A stretch of 64,000 bases of DNA, taken from assembly GCA_009869945.1 (NCBI GenBank), contig WIXG01000326.1, forward strand, positions 1 through 64,000. Reading direction: 5' to 3'. This DNA comes from Mesaphorura yosii (lineage: Eukaryota > Arthropoda > Collembola > Poduromorpha > Tullbergiidae). Below the pieces are notes generated by a model. That model made no database searches. It saw nothing but the letters and a program-made list of their open reading frames with translations, and had not been told where the DNA came from. Below, one piece after another: positions 46,930 to 59,443 of the stretch (the stretch's first letter is position 1; each line of letters begins with the position of its first letter). A program made the position numbers and the translations under genes.

Positions 46930-47508
46930 TCAAGCTGGGCTCTGGTCCCCAATCCTGGAAAAGCTCCACATCAACACACAAAACACAAACTGGCATGTGA
47001 AACCGGTTCCTTTCCTCGTGATTCAACCACAAAGCAGAACGCAAAAAGATCCAACCTGGTGACATCATCGCTTTGTTTGTTGTCGGAGCATGTAAAACTA
47101 GGCGATGGAAGGGAAGACTTAGTGGAGAGAAATGCTGTGCTTGGGGGCACAGCTCCACGTAAAAATGGCCATAGTGATTGGCTCCGAATTCGGCTTCGAT
47201 CTCAATCGTCCCGCCTGGTAGGTACCGGTGATGATTTTGGTGTCGTAAATCCCGTTCTGTTTCGCCCCCGTCTGGCCCGCCTTGTCACTGCACCGTCTAC
47301 AAGCCGAGTATTATGTGTCCTGAAGCACATTTCCACACCAAACTCCTTGATGATCCCACCACCACTCTCTCTCCCACTAGTTGGAGATTGATTCTAGCAG
47401 ATCCTCCCGTGTCTGAATTCAGGTACGTCCGAGTGGTGACTTGAGGAACCCGTGACCATTGGCAACGGACACGGCAAGCGCAGCAAGAACAACCAACTTG
47501 GCAAACAT
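46930..47508 (-). pseudogene. Decayed lytic polysaccharide monooxygenase (AA15/LPMO-like) pseudogene
   Basis: From the ATG at 47508 there is a good signal peptide and a predicted mature start at His (ANG then HGFLKSPLGRT), as in copper histidine-brace LPMOs. The same frame then continues through WWWDHQGVWCGNVLQDT and YSACRRCSDKAG (the CGN/CxxC region of the family) and KIITGTYQAG. It is interrupted by TGA (47419-47421), TAG (47377-47379) and TAA (47311-47313). Near 47207-47212 the frame shifts. The family's second copper histidine region appears in the next frame as EFGANHYGHFYVELCPQAQ, and a C-terminal TCQFVFCVLMW remnant lies in yet another frame. No intron choice removes the stops while keeping frame. 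Family knowledge: LPMOs cleave chitin or cellulose oxidatively. This copy cannot encode an enzyme unless the assembly is wrong. Confidence 0.8.
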
Positions 47509-48007
47509 TTTGATTTCAATATCAATCGATCTCGGACACGAGTGCGCTATTGTTGTATGAGCTAATGGACACTTGGTTTTTATTACTTTGGTTGGGAGTG
47601 CGACTGGAATGTTCACCTGCCGATTTGAAGAGGGCAGCTGAGCAGTTGACAAACTGAAGTGGACATGGCACCATGAAAATCATAAAATTAGCCTAAACAA
47701 TTTCAAGCCGTATAATACAATCAGTGTCAAAAATTGGTATGGAAAATCCCGTGACACGAAATAATATAAAATTTATTGACAAAAGTCAGTAAATGTAAAA
47801 CAGCGGGATTTTATTGGTTTTGTGTTAGTTTTTCCATGACTGAAGTTTTTAGTTACATACATATGATAAAATTTTGTGATTTGATTGTCGGATGCTGTGA
47901 TTCGGTTAGGAGACAAGATGAAGAAAATGCACATTGTAAATTAGCAAAGTAGTGTTTTTAAATAAATTTGTTTTGTTTCTTTAAAAAATACCCTAATCAT
48001 AAAGCTA

Positions 48008-48258
48008 GTTGCCAATGGTGCAGCCGCCGGCCAGAGACCCACACCACTCCGCCATGTGTCTTCGCCGAGCTGAAGCACTCCCGATGGAGGCTGGACACAC
48101 AAGTGCAGGTATACAGATTTTCGTGTGTCCTTGTGGGGTCCTGGGTAGTATGCGCCCTTGCACAGTTTGCGGCCTTCGTAAACGGTTCTCGTATGCCCTT
48201 TCACCACGTCTTTGGAGGCCAACTCCAAAACACATGTCAGCAAGTAAGGTTCTTTCAC
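48008..48258 (-). pseudogene. Possible decayed small cysteine-rich secreted protein
   Basis: Three minus-strand frames each hold a plausible piece. One reads VVKGHTRTVYEGRKLCKG. The next gives NLYTCTCVSSLHRECFSSAK. The third ends MAEWCGSLAGGCTIGN followed by a stop. Read across two frame changes this would make a small secreted protein with regularly spaced cysteines, broadly like single-VWC (Vago-type) peptides. No signal peptide exon was found. The call rests on composition only. Confidence 0.25.
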
Positions 48259-48394
48259 ACGTCAATCGATCCTCGGGTGTATCGGCATTTAATTATTGGG
48301 AGAAGTGAACTGAGTACACGCGATCGGACAACATTTTATTAAGTTCTAGAAAACTGAAACCTTACTGAAACTGAAGTATGTTTCCGGAATCAAA

Positions 48395-48405
48395 CCCCCC
48401 CCCCC
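48395..48405. repeat. Homopolymer of 11 C
   Basis: Uninterrupted run of C; a likely site of length error in sequencing. Confidence 0.9.
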
Positions 48406-49805
48406 AGTGCAGAGGAGGTTCGAAGGAGGTTACGGCGCTGACCCACATTCATCCCCTCTGGAAATACTAAAAATGTGTGCAGTGTTTGACTGGGGAGCCA
48501 TCAGAGTCATCAATGTCGTGGTCGGGCTCGATTCTTCTGGGGTTGTCAGGATGCTGAGTCGTCAAAGCCTCGTTCCGGAATTCGTTCATCACCACAATTC
48601 AGGTGGACTTCGACTCCTCAGCCGCAAACACGCACAAGTGAGAATGCTCGTAGTCTGGAGATCATTTCCATTGTGGAAAGTCCCTTCCAGCTTCCAGTCT
48701 CTTTGCCTTTTCTCAAGTCATTTTCCGAAGTGCTAAGACTCCACGAGCTGGAACTTTATGACCTCGTGTGTTGTGAGTGCATACGACGAAAGATGCAGAT
48801 GGCAAAGGTGGCACCAGCTGCTGAAAAGAAACCAGCCAACGCGAATGTACTCGTATTTATATGAAGCGGATGAGTAGAGATGGGTGCTGGCAATGAGTTC
48901 ACGTACTCACGAGCTGATTGGTTGCAGAATCAGTAGGACGAATTCTAGCACGGCACTTTGCAAAGACTCGGGACAATACGCAACATGAATTGAACTTCCA
49001 CCTCGATGCTGATTGGCTGAGCCCGTGAGTCCAACTCTCAACTGGGTAAAGTCTCGGCTCGGGGAAACATGAGACTTTTATTCGTCTCTGCTGTTGCTCG
49101 GCTGCTCATCGCCCCACAAAATGTCAAAGCAAATTGTGGCTTCTTTGGTCTTCTTCGCTGGGAAACTTCAATTCGGTTGCTGTTTGCACTGCCCAAGCAA
49201 ACAAGCAGGCTTTTGCCTTTTGCCATTTACTTTATCTTGATTCTATTTTTTTAATATTCTCCTTTGTTCTTGCTAGCTCGACGTGATTCAGTGATTCGAT
49301 CAGTGACCCAAAGAACAACCTGACTTAATTTCAATTAATTAAATAATCAATTTTAATTGCACTCTTAACTATTTGTGATTTGGTAATTAACAAACTCTTT
49401 ACGAATATAACATAAGCAAGTCTTAAACCTGCTTTTCAACCTTCATAAAAGTGTTTTTAACTTCGTCGACTTTTATTGGTCTTATCTGTATTCTAATGTT
49501 CTGATTTTTAAAACTAGTTTGAATCAATTTCTGTGCAACTAAGGCCGCAAAATAGGTATAAGACGTCTAATTTCTAAGCTCAACTGGTGTGGCTCTGACG
49601 TGGAGGTAATTCTTGGAGTTGATTAGTTATTTCTATGCTAATTACGTCTTCTAAGATGTTGAGTACCCAAAATTGGCCTTTTTCCGGATACCGTTGACTA
49701 AATTCATGTCCTATGCTTACTCCAGGGTAACTTTTTGGTCTAACTTGGCGTCCTTTTCTTCTGTAGGAGCAATTCGACCTCCTTATCGGTCTCGCAATCA
49801 ACAAG

Positions 49806-52800
49806 ATGGAACAGGCGCACAGATCGGATGAGAGAAGATCAGAATCATTTGGTGACGGCCCCACTGGAAGTTCCTTCGAAGGCGATGGCGGTGAATGTAG
49901 CTTCGTGTAAGTTCATTTTGACTCTGTACTTAACTCAACACATATATTCAGATTCAACTTCGACTCTTTCAGGGACGCAACAATTCTCCAAAATGAGGTT
50001 ACTCAACTGGAATTTCGACAACGGAAATGCCTTGCTGAGATTGCCGACCTGGAGAAGCAGCTCACTCAGACCGAAGAAAATTTGAACACTGTAACTGTGA
50101 GTCATTTCGAGAGGATATTTGTTAATCGTGAAAAGTGGTTAACATCGAAAAAAAAATTTAGTTTCAAAAAGAAAATCTGGAAAGGAACTTACGGCAAAGC
50201 ATTAGGACCATTGAAATCTTGAAGGAGCAACAGAACAAGTGCAAGGATCAGTTTGATCGTGAACTGGACGAAGTCAGGAGTTCACTGACAAATTGTCAGG
50301 ACAAGAATTCAATTTTCCGACGAAAGATTGCACGTCTGGAAGAAGACTACGCCAGCGTGTGCACAATTAATGTCGACTTGAATGTCGAGGTACAGAATAC
50401 ACAAGATTTGGAGATGGCTAGTTGCCCTCATTTGCTTCCACTTCACTTTACAGATTAGAAAGCTAAAGGCAGATCAGGCGAGTTCCAAAAAGAAGATACA
50501 GGGGCTGACGAAGGATCTTCTTGACCAATGTGAATTCGATGAGCGGACTCGCTCGGATTTATTGGGATTGCTGTTGGATGCAAAGGAGAAGGAGAAGGAG
50601 CTGGAAGATGCCAAAGAAAGACTGGCGTTTGAAAATACGGTTGCCATTTGCTTTTTTTTTTACTTGAGATCATCTTGGTTTTCTTTTTGTTTAACCTTTC
50701 TTTTTTGGAGCAGGTGCTGCGTGATCAGAAAGAGGATCTGGAGAGGCAATTGCTGGAGCGAAATCCCTCTTTTGATATGGGGCTAATGGTTAGGGCACAT
50801 TCATTCCTAATGGTCGAATTTCCATCGTTTCTGATGACTGATAAAAGTTCCTTGAATACGTTGCAGGACGAGTCTGCCGAATTTGATTCCGAAAATGCTA
50901 CCATGTACTCTTTTCCACCAACGCCTAGAAATGCTTCTCTCCACGACGAATTGGTTGCCGCGATGGTGAGTGCTTTTAATTCATGGCGACTCAAATATCG
51001 TATTGGCCAGCGGTACTAATGTTGAGCATACCTAATATTTTTCAGGGCCTTCCGTTGCATTCCAAGCTGCCTAATTGTCTTCAAGATATGGATGCCAATG
51101 TCAACGACTCCCAGCGTAATGGATCAGTAAGAAAATTCAAACATTTCCTATTTACTTTGGCCTGGCCACTGACTTTAGAGTGTACATGGTCAATTTCCAT
51201 TAACAGGGAAGTGGTTCGGAAGTGCTTGACGCTACAGATTGCAGTTGTAGTCAGGTAATTATTACCGTATTATTAGATCTGTTCAATGATAACTGTATGA
51301 AGGATACTCACACGATTCTTTGCTTCAAGCAGCAAGCTGGAGATCTTAAAAATGTCTTGATTCACATGTGGAAGACTTTGGACGCGACAGAAGCTATTCT
51401 GAGGTAAGACAAGAGAACTTCAGGTTCATTGTACTTGGAAATCGCTTTTGACGCCGCCTTGGTGACTGGGCTCATGTTTCGAACCGGGCAGGACGTGAAA
51501 AGTTTGCAAGTGGGAGCCGTGTGCGCTTGTTCACAATTTCTCGGTTGGCTGTCACCTCGCAGTGTAAGGCGTAAGGTGTAATGTACACAGTTACTTTCTA
51601 TTTCTGTGGATGAGCCGTGATCATGTACGGAGTCGGGACAGCATTTCTCGGCTCGCTTCAGTCGAGAGATGTGAGTTGCGAGCACTCTCAGTGCAGAAAG
51701 TTTCTCTGTCTTAGCCAGTTAAGGTTTGTGTTAGAAATAGTGTCAGTGTCAATACATGTTTTTAATTGCGAGTTAGCGGTATATTATCCATACTCAATGG
51801 GGAACTGCCTAAACTCCAGGTAGGGCACGAGTAATATTAAGAAATCACTATTAATTGGGCTTGGTGAAAGGAACATCAGAAATCAAAGAGAAAGCCAGCG
51901 AAAGGATGCAGTGGGATCGATAAATTCAGTTTTGGTTGCTTCTTGGCAAAGCGCCGAGCATGAACTTGACGATCGTGCAGAGTGTCTCCGCATCAGTAGG
52001 CAGTGCATGTTTCGTGCTCTACGCTGGGTTGACTAGCTTCATGTCGTCGTGGGCTGTCGTGATTTTATATTTTATGAGCCTCACTGCAAGATGAAGGTTA
52101 CGGCATGTATCTGTACTTTTCAAAATCCAATTCTCATCGTTTAAATATCATATTTTGGATGCTACTCATATTTAATAATGTAAGGTGATTTCTCTGGCGT
52201 TCGTAGAAATATTCAATGCAGTTGATTAGATGATTAGTTGAGTTTGTCACTCGCATGCGTTTTTATTTTGAGGACATCAGAAGGAGTAGAATTCAAATTC
52301 TTCACGACTCATGGCGACTGGTTCATGAATTCGTGCTCAGCATGTAAATAAACAATGGAGTTCTCCTATGCCGCTTTTTCTCCCCTTTCATACTTGATTT
52401 TAAAATAATCCAAAAATAAACAGGCAAATTCGTCTCGGAAGTGTTAAGGACGAGCACGAGTTTTTGGTTTCGAACCGCAGGCATGCACTGGAAATCCATG
52501 AAATCGAGACCCGATAAGGGGCAGAGATTACAAGCGAGAATATTGTTTTATGCATTCTAACATAGTCCATAGTCACTTTACTTACGAGATTGAGCATTCC
52601 AGCTTCCAGGCGCAGGCGTTAATCAGCTCATGTGTGATGGTATGGCATGGAAAATAACAAAAATGCTTGACTGATTGACTTTCGCTCTGTTTCTTATTAC
52701 TTGCGTGACAGCCGTAATTTATTCATGATTCTTTTCAGGAACGCGAAATCTGGAGAGTGCGAGGGTGCTTCCATTGACGACTTTTCTCCCGAGCTCGAAA

Positions 52801-55800
52801 ATGGAGTCTTTGCTCCCGGCGATATCGAAACGAATCAAGATGAAGTCGTTCGTCGGATCCACAAAGAACTGGCTGAATTTAGGCTGCAGCTGAAGCAGAG
52901 TCAGGAATTATTTCATACTCTGGTGAGTCGAGGGCTTCTGCATAATGACTTGTCAAGTTGAGACTGCTCCGATCGACTGCTTCCTTCCGTTTCAGTGAAA
53001 AATGGTTTCTTGACACAAATCTCTTTCCTTCCTTCCTGTGTTTACAACATCAAGATGATGTAAACCTCATTCAGAATTGTCTTTCGAGAAGTGCATTGTC
53101 AATTCCCGAATTCCCCTTCCTCAAGCCTCTTCGTCTTCCCACATTTCTCTACGGTGCATCGTGTAAACATACTATGTATTTTTAATTTCAGAGCAACTCA
53201 TCTCAGAACTTTGGAGCGACTCAGTCTTGCCCTCGTCTGACGGATCCGGTGGCTCCAACGACAAAGGCCGAACGAAGCGATTGCTCAACTCAGACTGAAA
53301 ACGTGGACCCGCAGTTTGGTTCTTCTGCCAACAATTACGACCGCATTGCTCAACAAAATGGCGACGATCATGAAATAGTTCAGATAATGGGCATGGCCAT
53401 TGACGGAATGGAGGAGAAGTGCGTCCTATTTTATTTTGTGGCTCTTTAACATTTTTGTACTCTTCGGGCTTTAGGGTAGTGGGTCTGCGTTGAAGTTGTT
53501 GCGTAATCGTAATAATGTAGCTTCTTTCTATCATCACAGATGATGAAGGTTAAAACGGTAAACGGAAGTCTGGTTTTAGCCGTCCTTCTGACAGTTCTCC
53601 AATGACTTCTGCAGTTTGCCAATGCACGGAAAAGATTTAATGACTCTTTTATGATAGGAAGCATAGGGAACCTATAAACTGGTGCAACAGGCAGGCGTCT
53701 CGCGTCTTTTTACTTAAGTGAAGTAGTGCGCTTGGTGTTGACCGCAATTGTGCTATCAGACTGAAATACCAATCAATGCCAGCAGCCGCACCATGATAAC
53801 TTCTATTCCATTCCCATTAATAGGCAGTAAATCAGGCTCATTAGCAGTGTTTCTTCTCTCACGATTCCGTTAGCCAAGAGCAACAGCAACAGCAGTTACG
53901 AAATCTTACGCGCAGAAGGTGCTGGTGTTGGACGCTTCTCTCGGACAGTTAGTGAGTTAGTTAGTTAGAGGCTGTTGTAACTTTATAACTCTGAATACAA
54001 TTAAGCAGCAGCACGAGCAACTGCTCAGCTCTGCTTTAAAGCATGGTCGTGTACAACTTGAGCGCAAAGTACTGAATTGTACTCCTGTGAGCGTGTTTGA
54101 GAGAGACTGCGAGTGAAGTGCGAGAGGGTTGTTTCTTTGCTTAAATTTTCCTTGAAGCACATAAATTAATAAAATTATCTTGGAGATTTGGGCAGAGACT
54201 TGCGTGAAACTTTGAAACGTGAGATATTGCAGTTCTCCTTCAGTTAGGCCAGGTTTTTTGCACACAGCGTTCGTTTGCTTCAAGTAGAAGTTGCAGCCAC
54301 GTCGTTCAAGATCAGATGCGCTCCGGAATTAGGAAAGCACTTTGAACGTGTCGTGTTCAATGCGGAAGGGATTTCGTCCTCGCACGGGCGATAGGAGCAG
54401 GTCAACCTGCAATTCGTAAAGATTCCTCGTCTCGGTGCTTTCTTGTGGTGTTCCCAGTGTTTATCATGTGCTCCTGTCCCAGTGAAGTTGGCAGCCAACG
54501 AATTATTTCGAATTATTAGATTCATAGTTTAGTCTAACACTTAAATTGCCGTCGATGCGTTTTAAGGAATTGGTACGTATAGATCTGTGCTGTACTTTAG
54601 AACTCTGTCTTGGCTTTACTCTGTTTAATGTAAAGTGTCCACTGCGTGTTTTACGATAGATGATTTGATTTGCTCCAGTTTCAGAATCACTCCCAACCTA
54701 CCAACTGTGCTTGAGGAGTGCGAGCTGGAGGCTGAATCTAGTCCACGAAGCAGTGTCAGAAGAATGAATAGCTCAGACAAGGGCTCGCGACCTCCGCTGA
54801 AGCGAATGCCAAAGGCAGTCACGACGGACGACGTCAAGTCTGATCTCGAAGATTTCCAGAGTGCAGCGAGCAGCTTGCCTACGAGCACCTACAACAGCTT
54901 GGATCGGCCACTCTCCGTCTCGGGGGCTCGGGCTCGAAACGGCAACGCCACACAAGATGATGACACCTGCTCAATTGTGAGTGAGGAAAACACCGACTTT
55001 TGGTCTCCCATCACGTCGCCCTCCTCCCCGACCTACTGGACACCCTCGCAGGGATCCTCTTCTCAGGTAACTCACAAAACATAACTTTTTCATTAAAATT
55101 CTTAACTATGTAACGTGTGCGAACTGAATCTGTAATCAGCTAGAATTCGACTCAAAACTTAAGCAGTACTAATGTTTTTATTGCGAACCTTTTGTTTTAC
55201 GTTTCTTTTGTTGTTGATTAAAAATTAGGAAACTTCAATTAATGAATTCAGGCGAACGAATGCAATTATCTTAAGCAAGTGCTATTCTGAGTCTACGAGA
55301 GGGGCTGTAGAAGCTCAAATTGAGTGGAACAGAGACGAACACAGCCAAAATCTGTTAATGGCAATGGCATGTGAAATGTGATTTAGATAGAAGTATAAAG
55401 TACGCCCGCATAGTATTAATGTAACAGGCCAACAACGGGGGTCGAACAAAGACGCAAACCTGCCTCGTAGACTATTTATTCTGGTGGTTATAAAATATTT
55501 GAGTCTCTCCGGGTGTTCGGAATAGCTTTTATGCTCGAATTTTCTTGTATCTTTTCTAGACTCTTTCCCAATGATTCATTCTAGCAACTGCTCTATGAAT
55601 AGCACAATGAATAATTCTCTGCCGTTTTCGTAGAGCACGTTCATTTCCAGCCCTGGTAAGGTTGCATGCGTGGTTTAGAAGTGATTAGTTAATTCATTTA
55701 GCCTAATTAGGAAACCCGACTTTGAGCTTATCTATTTTCGGTTAGTTTTAATGAGCGCAGAAGTCTAAACATTCGACGTGGTCAGATTGACGAGGAACAC

Positions 55801-58800
55801 ATTGTGGTTGAGCTGTCTAGATTGGCGGCATGCTGCCAAGATTTGCTCTAAGAGCAGGAAAAACAGGATGAAATAACATAAATATGTTCGCCATTTCTTT
55901 ATCATTCATTTCCTGTACTTTATTGCTCGAGCGAGTCAAGCCTCGTTTCGAGTGTCGAGTCGGACGTATCTCTTATTTGAACACTGATTTGCTATTTTTC
56001 AGGAAACGTTAACTAATCATGACGGTGATCGAACCCCAGTGAATTACGACCGCGTTGACAAGAGGTTCCTCGAAGAGACTGAGTATTCTGGCTCCAAATC
56101 GGTAAGTGCTAAAATTTTAGGAATCTTCAGTCTTATTCCTTCACTTCACATAAGCTAAACGTAAATTGGTAATATATTAATGACTTACAAAATTATCTAT
56201 TTCTTCAGAAAACACTCAGCTGGGGAATTACAATGCCAATTGACAATCGACATGGGATTTCATCGGTTGGAGTTATTCCGGAATCACAGCAGGAGCATAT
56301 GAAGCGGTAAAAATTTTCTCAGTCAAACTATTTAATTGGAAAATTGAGTATTCATTCCGTTCCTGTGCTTTTGCCTGATTTACAGTTATGCGTATGACAC
56401 AGTTGCAAGATCGTGTGATCGTGATGCTGAAATACTGTCCCGCACGGAATGGCGCACACTGAAGAAAGATTTGGACGCTAAGGAACTTGCTCACTACAAA
56501 AAGTGCTTCGGTCAGGAAGACGGTGGAGAGACTGACGACGGCGGGTGCAAGACTTCCGTCAACATGAATTTGGATGACGAGGCCGAGGAACATTGCGAAA
56601 AGTATTCCACCTTGGTTGATGAACTCTTCAACTGTCTGGACATTAAGCGAGACGGAGCAGAGTAAGTCTTTTGCTTTTTTAAGGCAATTAACAGAGGAAT
56701 GATTAAAAGTTTGATTTCCACACAGATTCAGTGAGGTCGACATGCCAAACATTTCTGTAAGTCGAGCACTAATGTTCAGAAACATGCATGCAAAAATTGG
56801 CCAGTTCTAATTTAATGCGGCTGTTTAAATATTTTAGCAACGATTTGAGCAGTTGGCAACTGTATTCAAGACGGATCACATGAATCTTACTTCCCGATCA
56901 GAAGCAACTTCAAAATGTTACGAATCTGCTCTGAACCGAATGAAAGGAATTTCAAATTCATTGAACCAATGCCTTCAGGTAAGAAACCTGAAATTTGGGG
57001 CTTGCAAACCGGCTTTAAAATTTGAAAACAATATTTATTTCAGCGAATTCGTGATCACAAGCTTCCGGGTGAAATTCATGAAGATTTGCGTGCCATGGAG
57101 CACACGTCCCAGGAACTAGAAATGTATTCTCATAATTTGTCTCGAGCAGCAAGAGTAAGAATTTTCCTTGTATCGTATTACATTCCAAATATTTAATTTT
57201 TCTATTTTAATTTTAGCGTGCTGGTAGAATTGATCTTGAAACTCGTCTCTGCAAAATGATTGAAGTCATGGTTTTGTACGTTCACATACTTAAAACTCTC
57301 CACCGAAACAGTGAAGAAGAACTGCAAAAAGCGAGGTGAACTATTTCACTCTACCACAATTAATCTTAAAAAATTGTATGTGTATTTTTCAAAACCCTAA
57401 AAAGTGATCATCCGAAAAATCATGTAAAATTTACGCAAATCCTAAAATTGTGTGTTATAGATGGTCAAACTCATAAAATTTAAACAATTTCGAAACCTCA
57501 TCTCATTGCCACATTCTGCAATCTCTACGCTTAATGTTCCTCTTTGCTTTTTCTTTTCTGTTCTTCCGTCCATTTTCATACCTCTGCATGCATTTCTCAA
57601 TAAGTCAGCCAATTAATTTAGCAATTAATTAATTTGTAGAGAACTTCTAGATGAGAAAGATACTCCAATGCCGTCCAAGACACCGATTGAGAAATTGCAC
57701 CATAACAATAACAACGGAAATACGGTGAGTAGAATATTCTATTTCGGCTTTCGGAAATCTAAAATCCATTCCACAAATTCAGATTTTACGTATTAGCCTT
57801 ATAAACTACTCGTACTACTTACATGCAGCATTTGTTAGGGCTGGATAAATCTTAAAAGTAAGAATCATTGCCCTGGGTCTATCGCTCAACAGGAAAATTG
57901 ATTTAGTTAATTTGTTCAGCTTGATAGTGGAATTGCTTGAAATCAGAGATTTGTCGTGTAGTAGTGCACCGACGTTAAAGTTACTTGATCAAGCTTCATT
58001 TATTGCATGGAGCGTGGAGTCTAAATAATTTAACTTCTGCATTAATCAGGTCAACTGGGGGGATGGGGACTTCTTCGACGTCGACGAAAATCTAACTGAA
58101 AGGTGAGTCATGCACGGTATGACGAACTATAATGATTAAGCTCATTTAGGTAATATTTATGAGATCAAGTTTCGAGTTACTGCAAGCTGGTTAGTTTTGC
58201 GCGTTGTGAAGCCGAAGAACAGACCAGACAAAAATATTCACTCAGATAGCTCCTTTAGTCAATAATCCAGCTTACGACAAAACGAATGTTTAGATTCGAA
58301 GACGGCAAACCAAAGTATGCTCTTCAGCACTTGCTGGGGCCTAAGAAGGTCAACGCTGGTCTAAGCAACTACCAGGAATTAGTCCTTGCCGAAAGACATT
58401 CCACTGGAAACATCGTGCTCAGGTAAAAACTCTCAGAATTTGTTAGGGTCCACTTGTCTGGTGGTGGAAGGCGAATTGAGCAGTGCTCATGCAATAATTG
58501 GCCAGGACGCTTGAGAGCTTGAAAACGTTGCTCTTGTCTTGATTGTAACTGTTGACTATAACTAACATGTCTTGGGTCTTTAATACCTGTAATTGCTGAA
58601 CAGTGTGCTGAGATTTAATGTGTGAGTTGGTAGGTGCAGTTAACCGGTTGTGCCTTGGGAATGACGTGCAGATGCAATTTGGTGCTTTTTCGGTGGAATA
58701 ATTTTGTCGAAACCTTTCATGCGGTTGTTCTGTGTTGGCAGGTACGTGTCGGAGTGGTCGGAGGTCGTCCAGCGAGAGCTGTATTGGCCATGGAACTGGG

Positions 58801-58994
58801 ATCAAACGTGGAAGGGTCTCAAGCAGGGCTTCTCTGGAATCATCATGGTCATTGGCTTGCTGATTATCGCCGGCAATGTCATCCCGAACGTTGGGGCGCA
58901 AAACAACGGTCACTGCGACTCCCTGCTTTCACGAATCTTCGGCAACCTCGCAAAGTACGGTTCTCTGACCCATAGTCAAGTTCCTCACGTCTAA
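49806..58994 (+). CDS. IRAG/JAW1 (MRVI1)-family coiled-coil tail-anchored protein (23 exons, 1066 aa)
   Basis: Exons start/end: 49806-49906, 49973-50096, 50162-50389, 50454-50639, 50714-50788, 50867-50965, 51046-51126, 51207-51254, 51333-51403, 52739-52922, 53192-53418, 54685-55066, 56003-56101, 56209-56306, 56386-56661, 56726-56756, 56838-56978, 57044-57154, 57217-57335, 57640-57724, 58050-58102, 58294-58422, 58742-58994. Every phase closes. Residues about 40-270 are a long coiled coil (EIADLEKQL, RRKIARLEEDY). A Ser/Thr/Pro-rich middle has SPITSPSSPTYWTPSQG. Later, SRAARRAGRIDLETRLCKM followed by IEVMVLYVHILKTLHRN aligns with the SRAVEVMVQHVENLK helix of IRAG1/LRMP. Near the C-terminus a single hydrophobic segment (SGIIMVIGLLIIAGNVI, about 1014-1030) after WPWNWDQTWKGLKQGF anchors the protein, leaving about 35 lumenal residues. 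Family knowledge: IRAG/JAW1 sits in the ER or nuclear envelope with IP3 receptors. The orthology is an inference from order and the one helix. Confidence 0.78.
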
Positions 58995-59443
58995 AGAATC
59001 CAGTCATTTATCTCCTACAACGTGCTAGCCCATAGGTTGCAACGATTGGTTACGAAACAATAACTGATAATAGTTTAGGTCGCCAACTTTTATCTGTACT
59101 TTATTTACAAACTAATTGTAAATGTGTCAATGCATTTGAAAACTGTTACAATCCAAATTGAACTTAATCGTAAATTTCAAATAAATGTTAAAAATGCCGA
59201 GTGTGGACTCTCCCTCCTATTTCTAATCTTCTGTACCGTACTCTAGCTGTAACTAAGCCAACGAAGGAAAATAGATAATAATTACATTTCTAAGACAGGA
59301 GATCACGCGAAATACTAATTTTCTTAATAATTCTGGAATGAAACCTTCTCTTCACTCTAACCTTTGAATAAAATGAAAGAAGTGGAAATTAAGTGGATTC
59401 TTAAGCAGATACTCAATACCGTGAGCCTTCATCGTCATTGCAG
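58995..59443. other. 3' UTR and flank of the IRAG-like gene
   Basis: AATAAA at 59180-59185, about 190 bp after the stop codon. Nothing else seen. Confidence 0.5.
59180..59185 (+). promoter_or_regulatory. Poly(A) signal AATAAA for the IRAG-like gene
   Basis: AATAAA downstream of the stop at 58994. Confidence 0.5.

Larger units (their letters stand above)
47509..49805. other. Interval before the IRAG-like gene; no intact gene
   Basis: Contains a possible decayed cysteine-rich frame (48008-48258, minus), an 11-C run and, at its right end, an acceptor-like CTGTAG near 49766 followed by 39 bp of 5'UTR before the ATG of the IRAG-like gene, showing a 5'UTR intron there. Confidence 0.45.

Noticed and set aside
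47380-47430. An intron (GTACCT...CTAG) that would remove the first two stops in the LPMO-like sequence
   Set aside because: The phase of that join puts the downstream WWDHQGVWCGN segment out of frame, and a third stop and a frameshift remain. A pseudogene explains all of them.
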